Below are positions 18,638 to 27,305 of a DNA stretch of 64,000 bases, in pieces; positions within the stretch are counted from its first letter, which is position 1, and each line of letters begins with the position of its first letter. Origin of the DNA: Splendidivirga corallicola (lineage in GTDB: Bacteria > Bacteroidota > Bacteroidia > Cytophagales > Cyclobacteriaceae); assembly GCA_030442035.1 (NCBI GenBank), contig JAUJEA010000001.1:651559-715558 (forward strand), in the 5' to 3' direction. Below the pieces are notes generated by a model. The model was not told the origin of the DNA and ran no database searches. It worked only from the letters and a program-made list of their open reading frames with translations. The position numbers were made by a program, and so were the translations under genes.

Positions 18638-19876
18638 ATGAAATTAGGTCCAGGCTTAAATCCAAGAACGAGTAACAAAACAGCGCTAGGCACTGTTTTG
18701 AAATATGCAGCAGGAGGCGCTTTGGTAGGAATGGTTGCCGCTGCGATCTTTTTTTATGGAAATCTTGGCAATTGGGACGATGCTTCTGCGAGGAGCCGTA
18801 GTTTCAATATTGCGAATTTTAACTGGAAAAAGAACATAATCATTGATCAAACTAAAGTTAAAGGAAATACAGACTTAATGGATTTCCCAGTCATGATCTC
18901 GCTTGAAGAAGAATATTTGAAATCTAGAATGTACGGAGGGCAACTGGAAAATGATCATGGTTACGATGTTATTTTCTCAGATTACTCCGGAAATATCCTA
19001 TGGCATCAGGTGGAAAAATATGATCCTTCAACCGGCCGGTATATTGCTTGGGTGAAGGTTCCAAAATTATCTACTGATGAAATGACCACTATTTCCATGT
19101 ACTATGGTAGTTCCTCTATTACAAGCAATACCTCTGGCGATGGTGTTTGGGATAATAATTATGGAGGTGTATGGCATTTAGAAAATAATTTCATGGATGC
19201 CACAGCTCATGGTAATGATGGCTCCGACCAAAACACTACGCAAAGCAGTGATGGTTTGGTAGCAGGTGCACTAAACTTTATGGGTATCAAAGATGAGATA
19301 GGTTCTGTTGTTCATATTGAAGATAACAGCTCTATCGATCTCCACGAGTCCGGCACTGTAGAAGCCTGGATCTATGTGAAAACTTTCCAGGATTGGGCAG
19401 GCGTTATTTATAAAGGTGAAAGTGATGATTTCAGTGATGATTCCTATTTTATCCAGTTCTGGGGTAATGGAGATAATCAAAAAATAATATTCGGATTGCG
19501 GGATGAATCCGGCACTTACAGTTATGAACGGTCGGAGATTGATCTGAAAGCGGAGGAATGGTACCACATCGCTTTTACCTGGGATCAATCCAAATTGCAA
19601 CTTTATGTGAATGGTTATGATTACGGCAGCAAAGTAAACCGGCTATCTGCCAGAAACACAAGTGCAGGACTTAACATTGGGACACAGGTAAATAGTGATC
19701 CCAGCAAATTTCCCTTCGATGGAATTATTGACGAGGTAAGGATTTCCAATATCGCCCGTTCACAAGCCTGGATAGCAACACAATATAATAACCAGAAGGA
19801 TCCGGCATCTTTTTATCGGATAGAAGAAGAACAGCAAGTGAGAATTGAAAAAGAGCAAGGAGATAAAATGAATTAG
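18638..19876 (+). CDS. Membrane-anchored DUF2341/LamG (ConA-like) protein
   Basis: The 412-residue protein has a single N-terminal membrane segment (AAGGALVGMVAAAIFFYG, about residues 25-43) and no cleavage-type signal. A DUF2341 domain follows at about 50-155, including DFPVMISLEE and ISMYYGSSS. A LamG/concanavalin-like jelly roll covers about 170-385, with SGTVEAWIYVKTF, WYHIAFTWD, LYVNGYDYGS and IDEVRISNIARS. Such domains bind carbohydrate outside the cytoplasm. No type IX secretion sorting domain is visible at the C-terminus, which is polar and charged. It is 98 bases after rfbB at the end of the rightward operon, so binding or tethering of the exported polymer is a reasonable inference. 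Confidence 0.8.
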   Translation: MKLGPGLNPRTSNKTALGTVLKYAAGGALVGMVAAAIFFYGNLGNWDDASARSRSFNIANFNWKKNIIIDQTKVKGNTDLMDFPVMISLEEEYLKSRMYGGQLENDHGYDVIFSDYSGNILWHQVEKYDPSTGRYIAWVKVPKLSTDEMTTISMYYGSSSITSNTSGDGVWDNNYGGVWHLENNFMDATAHGNDGSDQNTTQSSDGLVAGALNFMGIKDEIGSVVHIEDNSSIDLHESGTVEAWIYVKTFQDWAGVIYKGESDDFSDDSYFIQFWGNGDNQKIIFGLRDESGTYSYERSEIDLKAEEWYHIAFTWDQSKLQLYVNGYDYGSKVNRLSARNTSAGLNIGTQVNSDPSKFPFDGIIDEVRISNIARSQAWIATQYNNQKDPASFYRIEEEQQVRIEKEQGDKMN

Positions 19877-19905
19877 ATAAAAGTTATTCTTAATTAGTTA
19901 ATATA

Positions 19906-20442
19906 TCAAATTAGTTCCAGGATCATAACATTTCTCCTGGAACCAACCTTTTTCACAAATTCAAATTCAGCTTTTTCGAAAGTTGGTTTGATCCCCATGA
20001 ATCGATAGGATGGTGAATCAGGTGCAACGGGATAGGCCTCTACATATTTTGCGCCATTCATTCGGGCAAATTTGATAGCTTCCTGTAGCAGCTTGTAAGT
20101 CAATCCTTGATTCCGGTGTGCTCTTTTGATAAAAAAGCATGTTAATGACCATACACCATCCTTGGTTTCATCACCACTTAATTTTTTATGGGTTTCTCTC
20201 GGAGCAATGGAACACCAGGCAATAGGTTCTCCATCGAGGTAGGCAAGTATACCAATAGGAATATCATTATCTGTAAAATCCTTAATTGCTGCTTTTTTTG
20301 ATGATTTATCAGAGATGCTCTCCAATTTTTTACTTTTTCTCCACACCATACACCAGCAATAATGCGGTCCTCCTTTGGACTCAAATAATTGCTCAAAATC
20401 TTTCCACCTAGCTTGATCTACAGGATGAAACTCAAGATTCAT
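19906..20442 (-). CDS. GNAT-family N-acetyltransferase
   Basis: The 178 residues contain the acetyl-CoA pyrophosphate loop as RNQGLTYKLL, preceded by the strand WSLTCFFIKRAHR, and a later ARMNGAKYVEAYP strand-helix typical of GNAT enzymes. A CWCMVW segment near the N-terminus is typical of one GNAT subgroup. The gene converges on the LamG gene with only 29 bases between, and no clear terminator is seen there. The acetyl acceptor is unknown. Confidence 0.8.
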   Translation of the reverse strand: MNLEFHPVDQARWKDFEQLFESKGGPHYCWCMVWRKSKKLESISDKSSKKAAIKDFTDNDIPIGILAYLDGEPIAWCSIAPRETHKKLSGDETKDGVWSLTCFFIKRAHRNQGLTYKLLQEAIKFARMNGAKYVEAYPVAPDSPSYRFMGIKPTFEKAEFEFVKKVGSRRNVMILELI

Positions 20443-20574
20443 AGGTTCTAAATTACTTGATTAATTTTAGGAACGAAAGACTTCTTTAAATCAAACTTTA
20501 TTTGTTTAAATGTTCTTTCTCTTGGCTTTGCTTTTACTTAGATGGTGAGCAGCAATTCCAGCATGATCCTGAAC

Positions 20575-20821
20575 ACTATCATATAAAGATCTGAGGTGTT
20601 GAAGTGTTAACGTTTCGTTGCGATCTTAATTTGTCATTCGAAATTCATTTAGAATTCAACGGTCACTTCGATCAAACAAGATGTACTGACACCATCAAGG
20701 TGTCTGACATCGGTACCCTGAAATTGTGTTGAAGTGTTGATGTATTTAAGTGTTGAAGTCACACTCATCGTAATTCATAATTTGACATTCGTAATTCATT
20801 CAAAATTCATAACTCAAAATT
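20575..20821 (+). repeat. Long direct repeat, copy A (247 bp)
   Basis: This intergenic block matches 27433-27681 in the same orientation over its whole length. Alignment by eye shows roughly 90% identity with two one-base gaps. Inside are the inverted repeat GACACC-atcaa-GGTGTC, several gtgttgaa direct repeats, and a right end rich in taattcat/cattcgtaat motifs. It fills most of the 398-base gap between the GNAT and DUF302 genes. The rest of that gap shows nothing. Confidence 0.85.
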
Positions 20822-20840
20822 CAAAATTAGATTTCCCTTT

Positions 20841-21233
20841 CTAATTCAAGTTTTCCACCACGCTTATTAATTTTTCTCTTACTTCAGAGGCCAACTCTCC
20901 TAATTGAGTATTTTCAACCGAGGTCATAGAGGCAACGGGATCAACAATGGAAATCTCAATTGCCCCGTTTTCCTGTTCCTCCACCACAACATTGCAAGGA
21001 AGGAACACACCTATTTTATCTTCAGCTTTCAAGGCTTCATAAGCAAAATTTGGATTACAGGCTCCCAGTATTTTATACTTTTTAAAATCTACGTCCAGTT
21101 TCTTTTTAAATGTCTCTTTCACATCTATTTCGGTCAGGATACCAAAACCTTCCTCTTTTAACGCTGCTGTAACGCGATCTATCGCCTCCTCGAAGCCCAG
21201 ATCATTTATTGTTGTGTTAAAATAATAGTTCAT
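20841..21233 (-). CDS. DUF302 domain protein
   Basis: The 130-residue soluble protein matches the DUF302 fold in outline: an N-terminal NTTINDLGFEEAIDRVTAALKEEG helix, ILTEIDVKETFKKKLDV, YKILGACNPNFAYEAL, and the central IGVFLPCNVVVEE strand. Such proteins are small, often found alone or fused to redox or sulphur proteins, and have no agreed function. A cysteine sits in each of the GACNP and LPCNV motifs, as is common in the family. It reads toward repeat copy A. Confidence 0.85.
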   Translation of the reverse strand: MNYYFNTTINDLGFEEAIDRVTAALKEEGFGILTEIDVKETFKKKLDVDFKKYKILGACNPNFAYEALKAEDKIGVFLPCNVVVEEQENGAIEISIVDPVASMTSVENTQLGELASEVREKLISVVENLN

Positions 21234-21426
21234 AATAATAGATTTAAAATTTCGGTTATTAGTGTCTCCCAGGTAATGTTCACCTTTTATCTTTCAAGAC
21301 ATATTCAAAGCTATGGTATTGATCTTATCAATAAAATGACTTTGCTCAATACCAAATATTATTTTGATCTAATAAAGCAAAATATCTATTATTGTGAGGC
21401 TTGCATTCATTAGATCAAAAAATCAA

Positions 21427-22221
21427 ATGGCACAAAGTATGATCTCAGGACCGCCCCAAACCAACAGGTCTTTAAAAGAGGATTTTCTGGCGCTGGGGCT
21501 AAATTCAAATATGACGCTGATGGTCCATTCTTCTTTAAGTTCGATTGGGTGGGTGGTTGGAGGTGCGTGTACCGTAGTGGATGCTTTGCTTAATGTTGTT
21601 TCGGATAAAGGTACTTTAGTTATGCCTGCAGCCACACCACAATGTGAAGATCCGGCAGTCTGGAAAGATGTTGTCATTCCCGATAAATGGTTGGCTGAGG
21701 TAAGAGATAATCTACCTGTTTTCGACCCGGAGATTACACCTACTCAAATGGGTGCTATTGCAGAATGCTTCAGGACCTGGCCGGGTTCGCTGCGAAGCAA
21801 TCATCCAATAGGATCTGTTTGTGCCAGGGGACCTTTAGCACAGAAAATTACTGCCGAACATCCGATGACATTTTGTGAAGGAGCAGGGACTCCATTTGAG
21901 AAATTGTATGATCTCGATAGTTGGGTATTGCTTTTGGGTGTAGGATTTAATCGGTGTACTATGCTTCATTATGCTGAATCACGTTCGGAAAAGCGGCGCA
22001 CACAAAAGAACCGTTTTCCAATAATGGAGAACGGACAGCGGATTTGGAAAGAGGTTGATGATATGGCTAATGATAATGGCAGGCTGTTTCCTACTGTTGG
22101 TGCGGAATTCATGGCAACCGGGGCTGTGAAAAAAGGATCGATTGGTGAAGCTGAATCGATGCTTTTCCAAGCACGCGATTTGGTGCATTTTGCAGAAGAT
22201 CGATTCAATAAGATCTTATAA
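21427..22221 (+). CDS. AAC(3)-family aminoglycoside N-acetyltransferase-like protein
   Basis: The 264-residue protein has the Antibiotic_NAT features MVHSSLSSIGWVVGG near the N-terminus, GTLVMPAATPQ, SNHPIGSVCARG, and LLLGVGFNRCTMLHYAE with the catalytic-site histidine. The family acetylates the 3-amino group of deoxystreptamine aminoglycosides using acetyl-CoA, but many chromosomal members act on other substrates. The frame is open to a GTG at 21394; ATG at 21427 gives the usual start. It is the only rightward gene in the block bracketed by the two long repeats. Resistance should not be assumed. Confidence 0.82.
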   Translation: MAQSMISGPPQTNRSLKEDFLALGLNSNMTLMVHSSLSSIGWVVGGACTVVDALLNVVSDKGTLVMPAATPQCEDPAVWKDVVIPDKWLAEVRDNLPVFDPEITPTQMGAIAECFRTWPGSLRSNHPIGSVCARGPLAQKITAEHPMTFCEGAGTPFEKLYDLDSWVLLLGVGFNRCTMLHYAESRSEKRRTQKNRFPIMENGQRIWKEVDDMANDNGRLFPTVGAEFMATGAVKKGSIGEAESMLFQARDLVHFAEDRFNKIL

Positions 22222-22240
22222 CCTTTCAATTTCAAAGGAA

Positions 22241-22265
22241 TTGGCGAAGAATGAATCTCCGCCAA
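22241..22265. terminator. Hairpin between convergent genes
   Basis: TTGGCGAAGA (22241-22250) pairs with TCTCCGCCAA (22256-22265), nine of ten positions, with a five-base loop. It lies 20 bases after the AAC(3) stop and 43 before the stop of the leftward gene. No T-run follows closely, so it may act as a weak two-way terminator. Confidence 0.45.
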
Positions 22266-22307
22266 TGATTGTTTACAACTTTATGACTAAAAAATTTGCC
22301 TTAAAGG

Positions 22308-22679
22308 TTAAAGGTCCTGATGTGCAAATAGTTTATTAACTATGACCCAACGCCCATCTTTTTTCATGAGTCCGAGGTAATCATAGTAATTGTACTCAAA
22401 CATAGGTACATGCAGTTTGGCAGAGGCTATATTACCAGATATCTCTATTGAAATGATTTTCATCCGGAATGCCTCTCCCAATTCACTTGGGCTCTCTCTA
22501 TCTTTTACACCTTCAAGATAATCAGGCAAATTTTTGAAGTATAGCTGACCCTTTATGTCTCCGAATAAAAGGGTGTTGGGATCGAATACACGTTTAAGTT
22601 TATTAAGGTCCCCTTCATAAATACCTTTAAAATAAAGATTTAATACTTCCTTTATTTCCTTTGAACTTTCTTCGTACAT
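22308..22679 (-). CDS. NTF2-like protein (SnoaL/lumazine-binding type)
   Basis: The 123-residue protein has the layout of the cone-shaped NTF2 fold: an N-terminal helix pair (SKEIKEVLNLYFKGIYEGDLNKLKRVF), then strand segments ending with LMKKDGRWVIVNKLF. Many small Bacteroidota proteins of this kind are annotated as putative lumazine-binding proteins. No signal peptide. It lies 43 bases downstream of the SDR gene on the same strand and may be co-transcribed with it. Function unknown. Confidence 0.7.
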   Translation of the reverse strand: MYEESSKEIKEVLNLYFKGIYEGDLNKLKRVFDPNTLLFGDIKGQLYFKNLPDYLEGVKDRESPSELGEAFRMKIISIEISGNIASAKLHVPMFEYNYYDYLGLMKKDGRWVIVNKLFAHQDL

Positions 22680-22722
22680 AATATTTATATCAATGATAGA
22701 TTAGAACTTTTTAGATTAGGAT

Positions 22723-23469
22723 TTAACCAAATTGATGACCGGCTACATGACCGCCGTCAACATTGATGGTTTCTCCGGTGAGAAAATTACTGGTAGCCAA
22801 ATAATAGGCAGTCTCGGCAATGTCCTCCGGCTCACCGATCCGGTTGAGTAAATGAAGTCCGGCAAGGCCATCTGCATCTTCAACTCCAATCTTGCCCTGT
22901 AGTGGACTTCTGATAATACCCGGAGCTATTGTGTTTACGCGGATATTGTCTTTACCAAATTCGGCTGCCAATTGCTGTGTTAAGGCATGAATACCTCCCT
23001 TGCTAACTATAGGGGCCGAGGCTGGAAAGCCGGCAATGGCATGATCAACCAGTACCGTACCAATGTTGACAATGGAACCACCATTTTGCTCAAGCATTCT
23101 TTTTATGGCCGCTTGAGATGTAAAATAGGTTCCTTTCAGGTTGATACTAATGAATCTATCCAATTCATCTTCCTGAACATCGAGAAAGGGCTTAGGTTGA
23201 AAAACACCGGCATTATTAATCAGTATGTCGATTGATCCAAAATTATCAATGGCCGTACGGACTAATTTCTCTCCTACTTTCCTGTTGCTCACATCTCCGG
23301 CTACTGTGATCGCATTGGAGGGAGAACCAAACTCCTTGTATGTCTTCTCCAGATTCTCCTCACTCGCAGAATTCATAATAACATTGTTACCTCTATCGAG
23401 AAACAATTTAGCGATGGCTCTCCCTATACCGGTAGAGGCACCTGTTATGATTACAGTTTTTGCTTTCAT
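22723..23469 (-). CDS. Short-chain dehydrogenase/reductase (SDR)
   Basis: The 248-residue classical SDR has the cofactor loop TGASTGIGRAIA, the NNAG motif (ILINNAGVF), and the C-terminal INVDGGHVAGH block common to the family. The usual YxxxK is not intact: the region reads APIVSKGGIHALT, with Ile where the catalytic Tyr is expected and Lys kept. Catalysis may therefore be altered. ATG at 23469 was chosen because the upstream extension overlaps the tautomerase gene. It follows the tautomerase by 14 bases and is probably regulated with it by the AraC protein. Confidence 0.85.
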   Translation of the reverse strand: MKAKTVIITGASTGIGRAIAKLFLDRGNNVIMNSASEENLEKTYKEFGSPSNAITVAGDVSNRKVGEKLVRTAIDNFGSIDILINNAGVFQPKPFLDVQEDELDRFISINLKGTYFTSQAAIKRMLEQNGGSIVNIGTVLVDHAIAGFPASAPIVSKGGIHALTQQLAAEFGKDNIRVNTIAPGIIRSPLQGKIGVEDADGLAGLHLLNRIGEPEDIAETAYYLATSNFLTGETINVDGGHVAGHQFG

Positions 23470-23483
23470 TTTTATCAAAATAT

Positions 23484-23693
23484 TTATTGTTGAACTTGTT
23501 TTTTTCTTCGGGTTGTGACACTCTCTCCTGCAACACCCCAATTGTCCGTATTGACTTCTTCGATTACTACAAAGGTGGTCTGAGGATCTTTGTCGAGAAC
23601 ATCCACCATCAGTTGAGTAGCTCCACGGATCAGTTGTACTTTCTGCTCCTGACTTACTCCTTCGTCTGTAATTTGAATATTAATGTATGGCAT
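23484..23693 (-). CDS. 4-oxalocrotonate tautomerase family protein
   Basis: The 69-residue protein begins MPYINIQITDEG, leaving the catalytic Pro1 after removal of Met, as in 4-oxalocrotonate tautomerase. The KVQLIRGATQLMVDVL helix and FVVIEEV strand match the family. ATG at 23693 was chosen because only this start exposes the proline. The frame upstream is open much further but unlike coding sequence of this family. It is the first gene of a likely tautomerase-SDR pair. Confidence 0.88.
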   Translation of the reverse strand: MPYINIQITDEGVSQEQKVQLIRGATQLMVDVLDKDPQTTFVVIEEVNTDNWGVAGESVTTRRKKQVQQ

Positions 23694-23778
23694 AATTTTA
23701 TTGTTATTAGTTATACCACAAAGGTGCTCCTGGCTGTTTGAACAGGAAAGGTAAATTTTACTCAAAGAATGGTAAAAA

Positions 23779-24618
23779 TTAATTTTTCGTGCGAAATTCT
23801 GTTGGTGTGGTTCCGGTATTTTTTTTGAAATACTTGACCAGGTTGGTGGGTTCATCAAAGCCCAACTGATAAGCTATTTTTTTGATAGGCAGCTTTGTTC
23901 CGGATAACAATCTCTTTGCTTCAAGTATAACCCTTTCAACAATGATTTCTTTTGGCGTTTTACTGCAATAATTGGTTGTATACCGGGAAAGAGAATTATA
24001 CGTAAGGTTAAGGTTATCCGTATAATCACTGACTTTATGGGTCTTTTTAAAATTTTGCTCAAGCAATGAGGTAAAATCCGCAACAACTCCAATATAATCG
24101 CCTGAAGTAGCTTGTTCTTGCTGTGTTTTCAACTTATTACAATAAACCAAAAATAATTGTAAAAGGTGAAAAATTGACGGGTGTTTGAATTGATCGTTCC
24201 AGGTACTATAAATCTTAAATAACTGGTTCATAATCATTTCCAGGTATTCCGTATCATATGCATTTAGCGATAATATTTGCTTTCCTTCAAAATGTTCCCT
24301 AATGCAAAATGACAATAATTGTCGAATATCATCATCTGATGCACTGACCAGGTCTTGCGAAAAGGTGATGACCACATATTGGCTGTTTTCATCAAAAAAC
24401 TCAAAGGTCGTATTTTGATCCTTTGAGATCAGGATAATCGTATTTGGCTTGAACTCATATTCTTTAAAATCAATTGAATATCTTCCCCTCCCTTCTTTGA
24501 GCCAAACAATAGCATAGGTATTATCAAAGTTCGATCTGAACAATCCATTGGTATTTCCGGCTTCCGGGAAAGCATTGTAATGTATTGTCAGGTCAACATT
24601 TTTCTTAATATCCATCAT
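23779..24618 (-). CDS. AraC-family transcriptional regulator
   Basis: The 279-residue protein has an N-terminal cupin-like sensing part (about 10-170) and a C-terminal pair of helix-turn-helix motifs from about 185. The second reads KLPIKKIAYQLGFDEPTNLVKYFKKNTGTTPTEF when scanned, with the AraC signature pattern. It is 85 bases upstream of the tautomerase-SDR pair on the same strand and is its probable activator. A minus-strand TACCTTTG (24633-24626) fits the -7 consensus but would leave almost no leader, so it is not listed separately. Confidence 0.88.
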   Translation of the reverse strand: MMDIKKNVDLTIHYNAFPEAGNTNGLFRSNFDNTYAIVWLKEGRGRYSIDFKEYEFKPNTIILISKDQNTTFEFFDENSQYVVITFSQDLVSASDDDIRQLLSFCIREHFEGKQILSLNAYDTEYLEMIMNQLFKIYSTWNDQFKHPSIFHLLQLFLVYCNKLKTQQEQATSGDYIGVVADFTSLLEQNFKKTHKVSDYTDNLNLTYNSLSRYTTNYCSKTPKEIIVERVILEAKRLLSGTKLPIKKIAYQLGFDEPTNLVKYFKKNTGTTPTEFRTKN

Positions 24619-24709
24619 TTAAAATCAAAGGTATTATGATCAATCCAAAAATGGTAATTTTTCAACCCATAATGGTGGATATTGGAAAAACGTTGATAGA
24701 AAACAAGAT

Positions 24710-24751
24710 GTTCCAAAAGTTCTTGGAACCTCTCAGGGCTAGCATCCTGAG
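24710..24751 (-). terminator. Two adjacent hairpins after the DUF1801/GNAT genes
   Basis: GTTCCAA (24710-24716) pairs perfectly with TTGGAAC (24723-24729). Three bases on, CTCAGG (24732-24737) pairs with CCTGAG (24746-24751). They lie just beyond the stop of the leftward DUF1801 gene and before the AraC gene, where a terminator or attenuator would be expected. No T-run is present. Confidence 0.4.
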
Positions 24752-24765
24752 TCATAAAGCCAAGA

Positions 24766-25128
24766 TCATTTATAGTATTTCATGGCCATTTTAAAAATCT
24801 CATCAATGGTTTCAAGTGGAAGGTCTTCCGAGGGATCTATGAACATAATTTTCATACGCGAACGTTTTTCCTGTATAAGTAAAGGATGCTCTATATATCT
24901 TCCCTCTACAATGCCTACATAGGGTTGTTGATTTTTTTTATGTATCCATAGGTAGCAGAACATTTTTCCTTTATAACAAAAGATCGGCATGCGATATTTC
25001 CAGGTTTCGGTGATTTCCTCATGATAGTTGAGAATAAAAGTGCGTAAAGCCAACAAACAACCCTTTACCGGTTCTTCCTTTTGTTCATAAAAATTATCTA
25101 TTTCTCTAAGCATGTTCGGTATATTCAT
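24766..25128 (-). CDS. DUF1801 (YdhG-like) protein
   Basis: The 120-residue protein shows the DUF1801 pattern: a helical start with VKGCLLALRTFILNYHEEITETWKYRMPIFCYKGK, then FCYLWIHKK and a C-terminal helix. The family has a YdhG-like fold and no proven biochemical role. Its start overlaps the end of the upstream GNAT gene by 23 bases, so the two are co-translated. A second ATG five codons in is also possible. Confidence 0.8.
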   Translation of the reverse strand: MNIPNMLREIDNFYEQKEEPVKGCLLALRTFILNYHEEITETWKYRMPIFCYKGKMFCYLWIHKKNQQPYVGIVEGRYIEHPLLIQEKRSRMKIMFIDPSEDLPLETIDEIFKMAMKYYK

Positions 25129-25612
25129 TTTTAAGCATGGAGTATACTCTGAGTGAGCGAAAACCGTCGTGGGTTTTGATGCATTCTCTCAGGACTCCTT
25201 CTTTTACAAACCCCTCAGACTCATACAATCCGATGGCCCGGGTGTTATCATCAAAAACATCGAACCACAATCTATGAAATTTCAATTGTTCAAAACAAAG
25301 CCTTTTCAACAATCTTATGGCATCTCTGCCGTATCCCTGACCTTTTTCTGAAATGGTAATCCTTCTGAATTCAAGTGAGTCATGGTTGCTATCCAAGCCA
25401 AAAACGATCATATGTCCGATCAAATGATCATTATCAATACGTCTTATAGAAAGATGTAAGCAATCGCTGGTTCCCAAAAGTTCAAGGTGTCTGGCTTTAG
25501 TATAACCATGTACAAATGCTGCATTTATTCTCTCAAAAGTCATGATATTATCAATTTCAGGCGCAATTGTTTTGGTAAATTTCACTTTGTTTCCTGATAG
25601 CTCGTAGTTCAT
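25106..25612 (-). CDS. GNAT-family N-acetyltransferase (RimJ/RimL-like)
   Basis: The 168-residue protein has the GNAT motif A as ITISEKGQGYGRDAIRLLKRLCFE, where GQGYG binds acetyl-CoA, followed by FHRLWFDVFDDNTRAIGLYESEGF when read through, the classical motif B. The C-terminal SMLKNEY fits ribosomal-protein or small-molecule acetyltransferases. The frame opens with TTG at 25642; I chose ATG at 25612. It lies in a compact run GNAT-GNAT-DUF1801. Confidence 0.88.
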   Translation of the reverse strand: MNYELSGNKVKFTKTIAPEIDNIMTFERINAAFVHGYTKARHLELLGTSDCLHLSIRRIDNDHLIGHMIVFGLDSNHDSLEFRRITISEKGQGYGRDAIRLLKRLCFEQLKFHRLWFDVFDDNTRAIGLYESEGFVKEGVLRECIKTHDGFRSLRVYSMLKNEYTEHA

Positions 25613-25642
25613 AAAATGTGGCTTTAAATTTGATGTTTTCAA

Positions 25643-26143
25643 TCAACCCGAAGAAATGGCAGCAAGTTCCTTTTTCATGATGACGGTGTCATGTGCACGG
25701 TATACAATTCTTTTAATGGGTTGCCAGTTTAATCGCAGATAGAGTCTTTCTGCGGTGAAAGTATATAAATATATTTTTTTAAATTCAAGTTCCAAAGCCA
25801 TTTCCTCAATGCTTTTACACAAAACGGCTCCCAGGCCTTGTCCTCTCTTTTCAGGAATAGTATAAAGCAGTGCAATCCAGGGTCCATATTTTTGATATTG
25901 AGGAAAGACATGATGCAAACCAACTTTCCGATATAAGCCCCCGGTAGCGGTAGCTACTGGGATATTATTTTCTTTGATTACTAATTGAAATGGAAACCCT
26001 TGTTTCTTGAATTCATTTAGGCTTTTCAAGGTGTTATCAATAGGTATCGACCATTCTTTATAATACCAGCTGGCAATAAGTTCCATGAGGGGTTTATCCT
26101 GGGGATCGATCTTCTTAATATCAATATTATTTTTCGACTTCAT
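25643..26143 (-). CDS. GNAT-family N-acetyltransferase
   Basis: The 166-residue protein has LLYTIPEKRGQGLGAVLCKSI, with the acetyl-CoA loop RGQGLG, then FKKIYLYTFTAERLYLRLNW. ATG at 26143 is preferred to the TTG at 26167. The next GNAT frame follows immediately, indicating an operon. Substrate unknown. Confidence 0.88.
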   Translation of the reverse strand: MKSKNNIDIKKIDPQDKPLMELIASWYYKEWSIPIDNTLKSLNEFKKQGFPFQLVIKENNIPVATATGGLYRKVGLHHVFPQYQKYGPWIALLYTIPEKRGQGLGAVLCKSIEEMALELEFKKIYLYTFTAERLYLRLNWQPIKRIVYRAHDTVIMKKELAAISSG

Positions 26144-26198
26144 AATACCCACCCAATGCCAAGCCAAACAATGACAACAATTTATTCAATGTTTATTT

Positions 26199-26654
26199 TT
26201 AATTATCAACTTGAATATACTCATTAGGAATAATTAATCCTTCTCTCTCATCATCCCATGCTAAGGAGCTTATCTTCCAGCCATATCGGGATTTTATGAA
26301 TTGAATTGTTTTCATTCCTTTGGTTTTGAAAGCCACTCCATGCATTAGTCCGGATTTTTGATATAAACTAAACCGATGAGCTATATTGCCAAATATTTCT
26401 GTCCTTTCAAATAGCTCCTCCTCTTTGAAATCGGTCAAAGAGCCATCATTTAATAATTTTTCTCGAGGTTCGATAAACTGCCGGAGGGTATAGATTTCAG
26501 GAGTAGTGCCACAGTTCTTGATGATGATCCCTTCCGTAATGAATAGTTCTTTTAAAGGATCCAAATTTACCTTGCGCCCACTTCCATTATTAAATACACG
26601 AAAAAAAGTGCTGGTCAATCCGTCCAGGATCAATTTTGTTTCCGATGACATCAT
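26199..26654 (-). CDS. NTF2/DUF4440-like protein
   Basis: The 151 residues include an N-terminal helix with LDGLTSTFFRVFNN, FITEGIIIKNCG, and TLRQFIEPREKLLNDGSLTDFKEEEL, and finish with strands IQFIKSRYGWKISSLAWDDER. This arrangement is that of NTF2-like proteins with unknown ligand. It stands 55 bases upstream of the GNAT run on the same strand. Confidence 0.65.
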   Translation of the reverse strand: MMSSETKLILDGLTSTFFRVFNNGSGRKVNLDPLKELFITEGIIIKNCGTTPEIYTLRQFIEPREKLLNDGSLTDFKEEELFERTEIFGNIAHRFSLYQKSGLMHGVAFKTKGMKTIQFIKSRYGWKISSLAWDDEREGLIIPNEYIQVDN

Positions 26655-26810
26655 ATGAATGGGGTTTAAGGTCTTTTCAAATTACTGTATTTGCTTTGGA
26701 TTATGATTCGATACCATTCACTGTGACAGACCGAGGTAAGAGACTCAAAAGGAAGTAAGACAGGCACGATTCTCCATTTGCCTTGTCAGTCTGAACTAAA
26801 TCGTATTAAT

Positions 26811-27305
26811 TCATAACTTCAGCCTGTAATAAGCTGCCGGTTTTCCATCCAAAATATTCTTTTCATACAATTTAAAACCATGGTTAGTCAGGACTTTTAC
26901 AGAGCCTTGATTATCAGGATCAACAATACCGATCAGCTCTTTGATCCAGGGCATTGTTTTGGCATAGTTCACTAAACAACAGAGCATCTCAGTTGCATAG
27001 CCTTGTCCCCAGAAAGCAGGTAAGGATCCGTATCCTACTTCAGCTTGTTTGTCCTTATATCGTGTCAGTTTTGCTATACCAACAAAAGTATCATCATCTT
27101 TCTTTTTTACAGCATAGAAACCGATATCAGAATAAGCTTGATTGATTCTGAGGGTCCTTTCAAACCTGGCTCTTCCTTCTTCATAAGTTAGTCCTTTGCC
27201 GGTTATATGCTTCATGACCTCGTCACTGGTATACCAGCTCATGTAGTTGTCAAATTCAGCTTCTGAGACTTTCGTATAGACTAATCTTTCGGATATCAAT
27301 TCCAT
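26811..27305 (-). CDS. GNAT-family N-acetyltransferase
   Basis: The 164-residue protein starts MELISERLVYTKVSEAEF, as RimJ/RimL-type GNATs do, and has FWGQGYATEMLCCLVNYA as motif A and IVDPDNQGSVKVLTNHGFKL as motif B. Signature residues are intact. It is the last gene before repeat copy B. The 156-base gap before the next leftward gene contains only a weak imperfect hairpin (GACAGGCA with TGCCTTGTC). Confidence 0.88.
   Translation of the reverse strand: MELISERLVYTKVSEAEFDNYMSWYTSDEVMKHITGKGLTYEEGRARFERTLRINQAYSDIGFYAVKKKDDDTFVGIAKLTRYKDKQAEVGYGSLPAFWGQGYATEMLCCLVNYAKTMPWIKELIGIVDPDNQGSVKVLTNHGFKLYEKNILDGKPAAYYRLKL

Noticed and set aside
21427-22221. Aminoglycoside resistance gene
   Set aside because: The family match is clear, but chromosomal AAC(3)-like proteins often have other substrates. 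The sequence alone does not show resistance.
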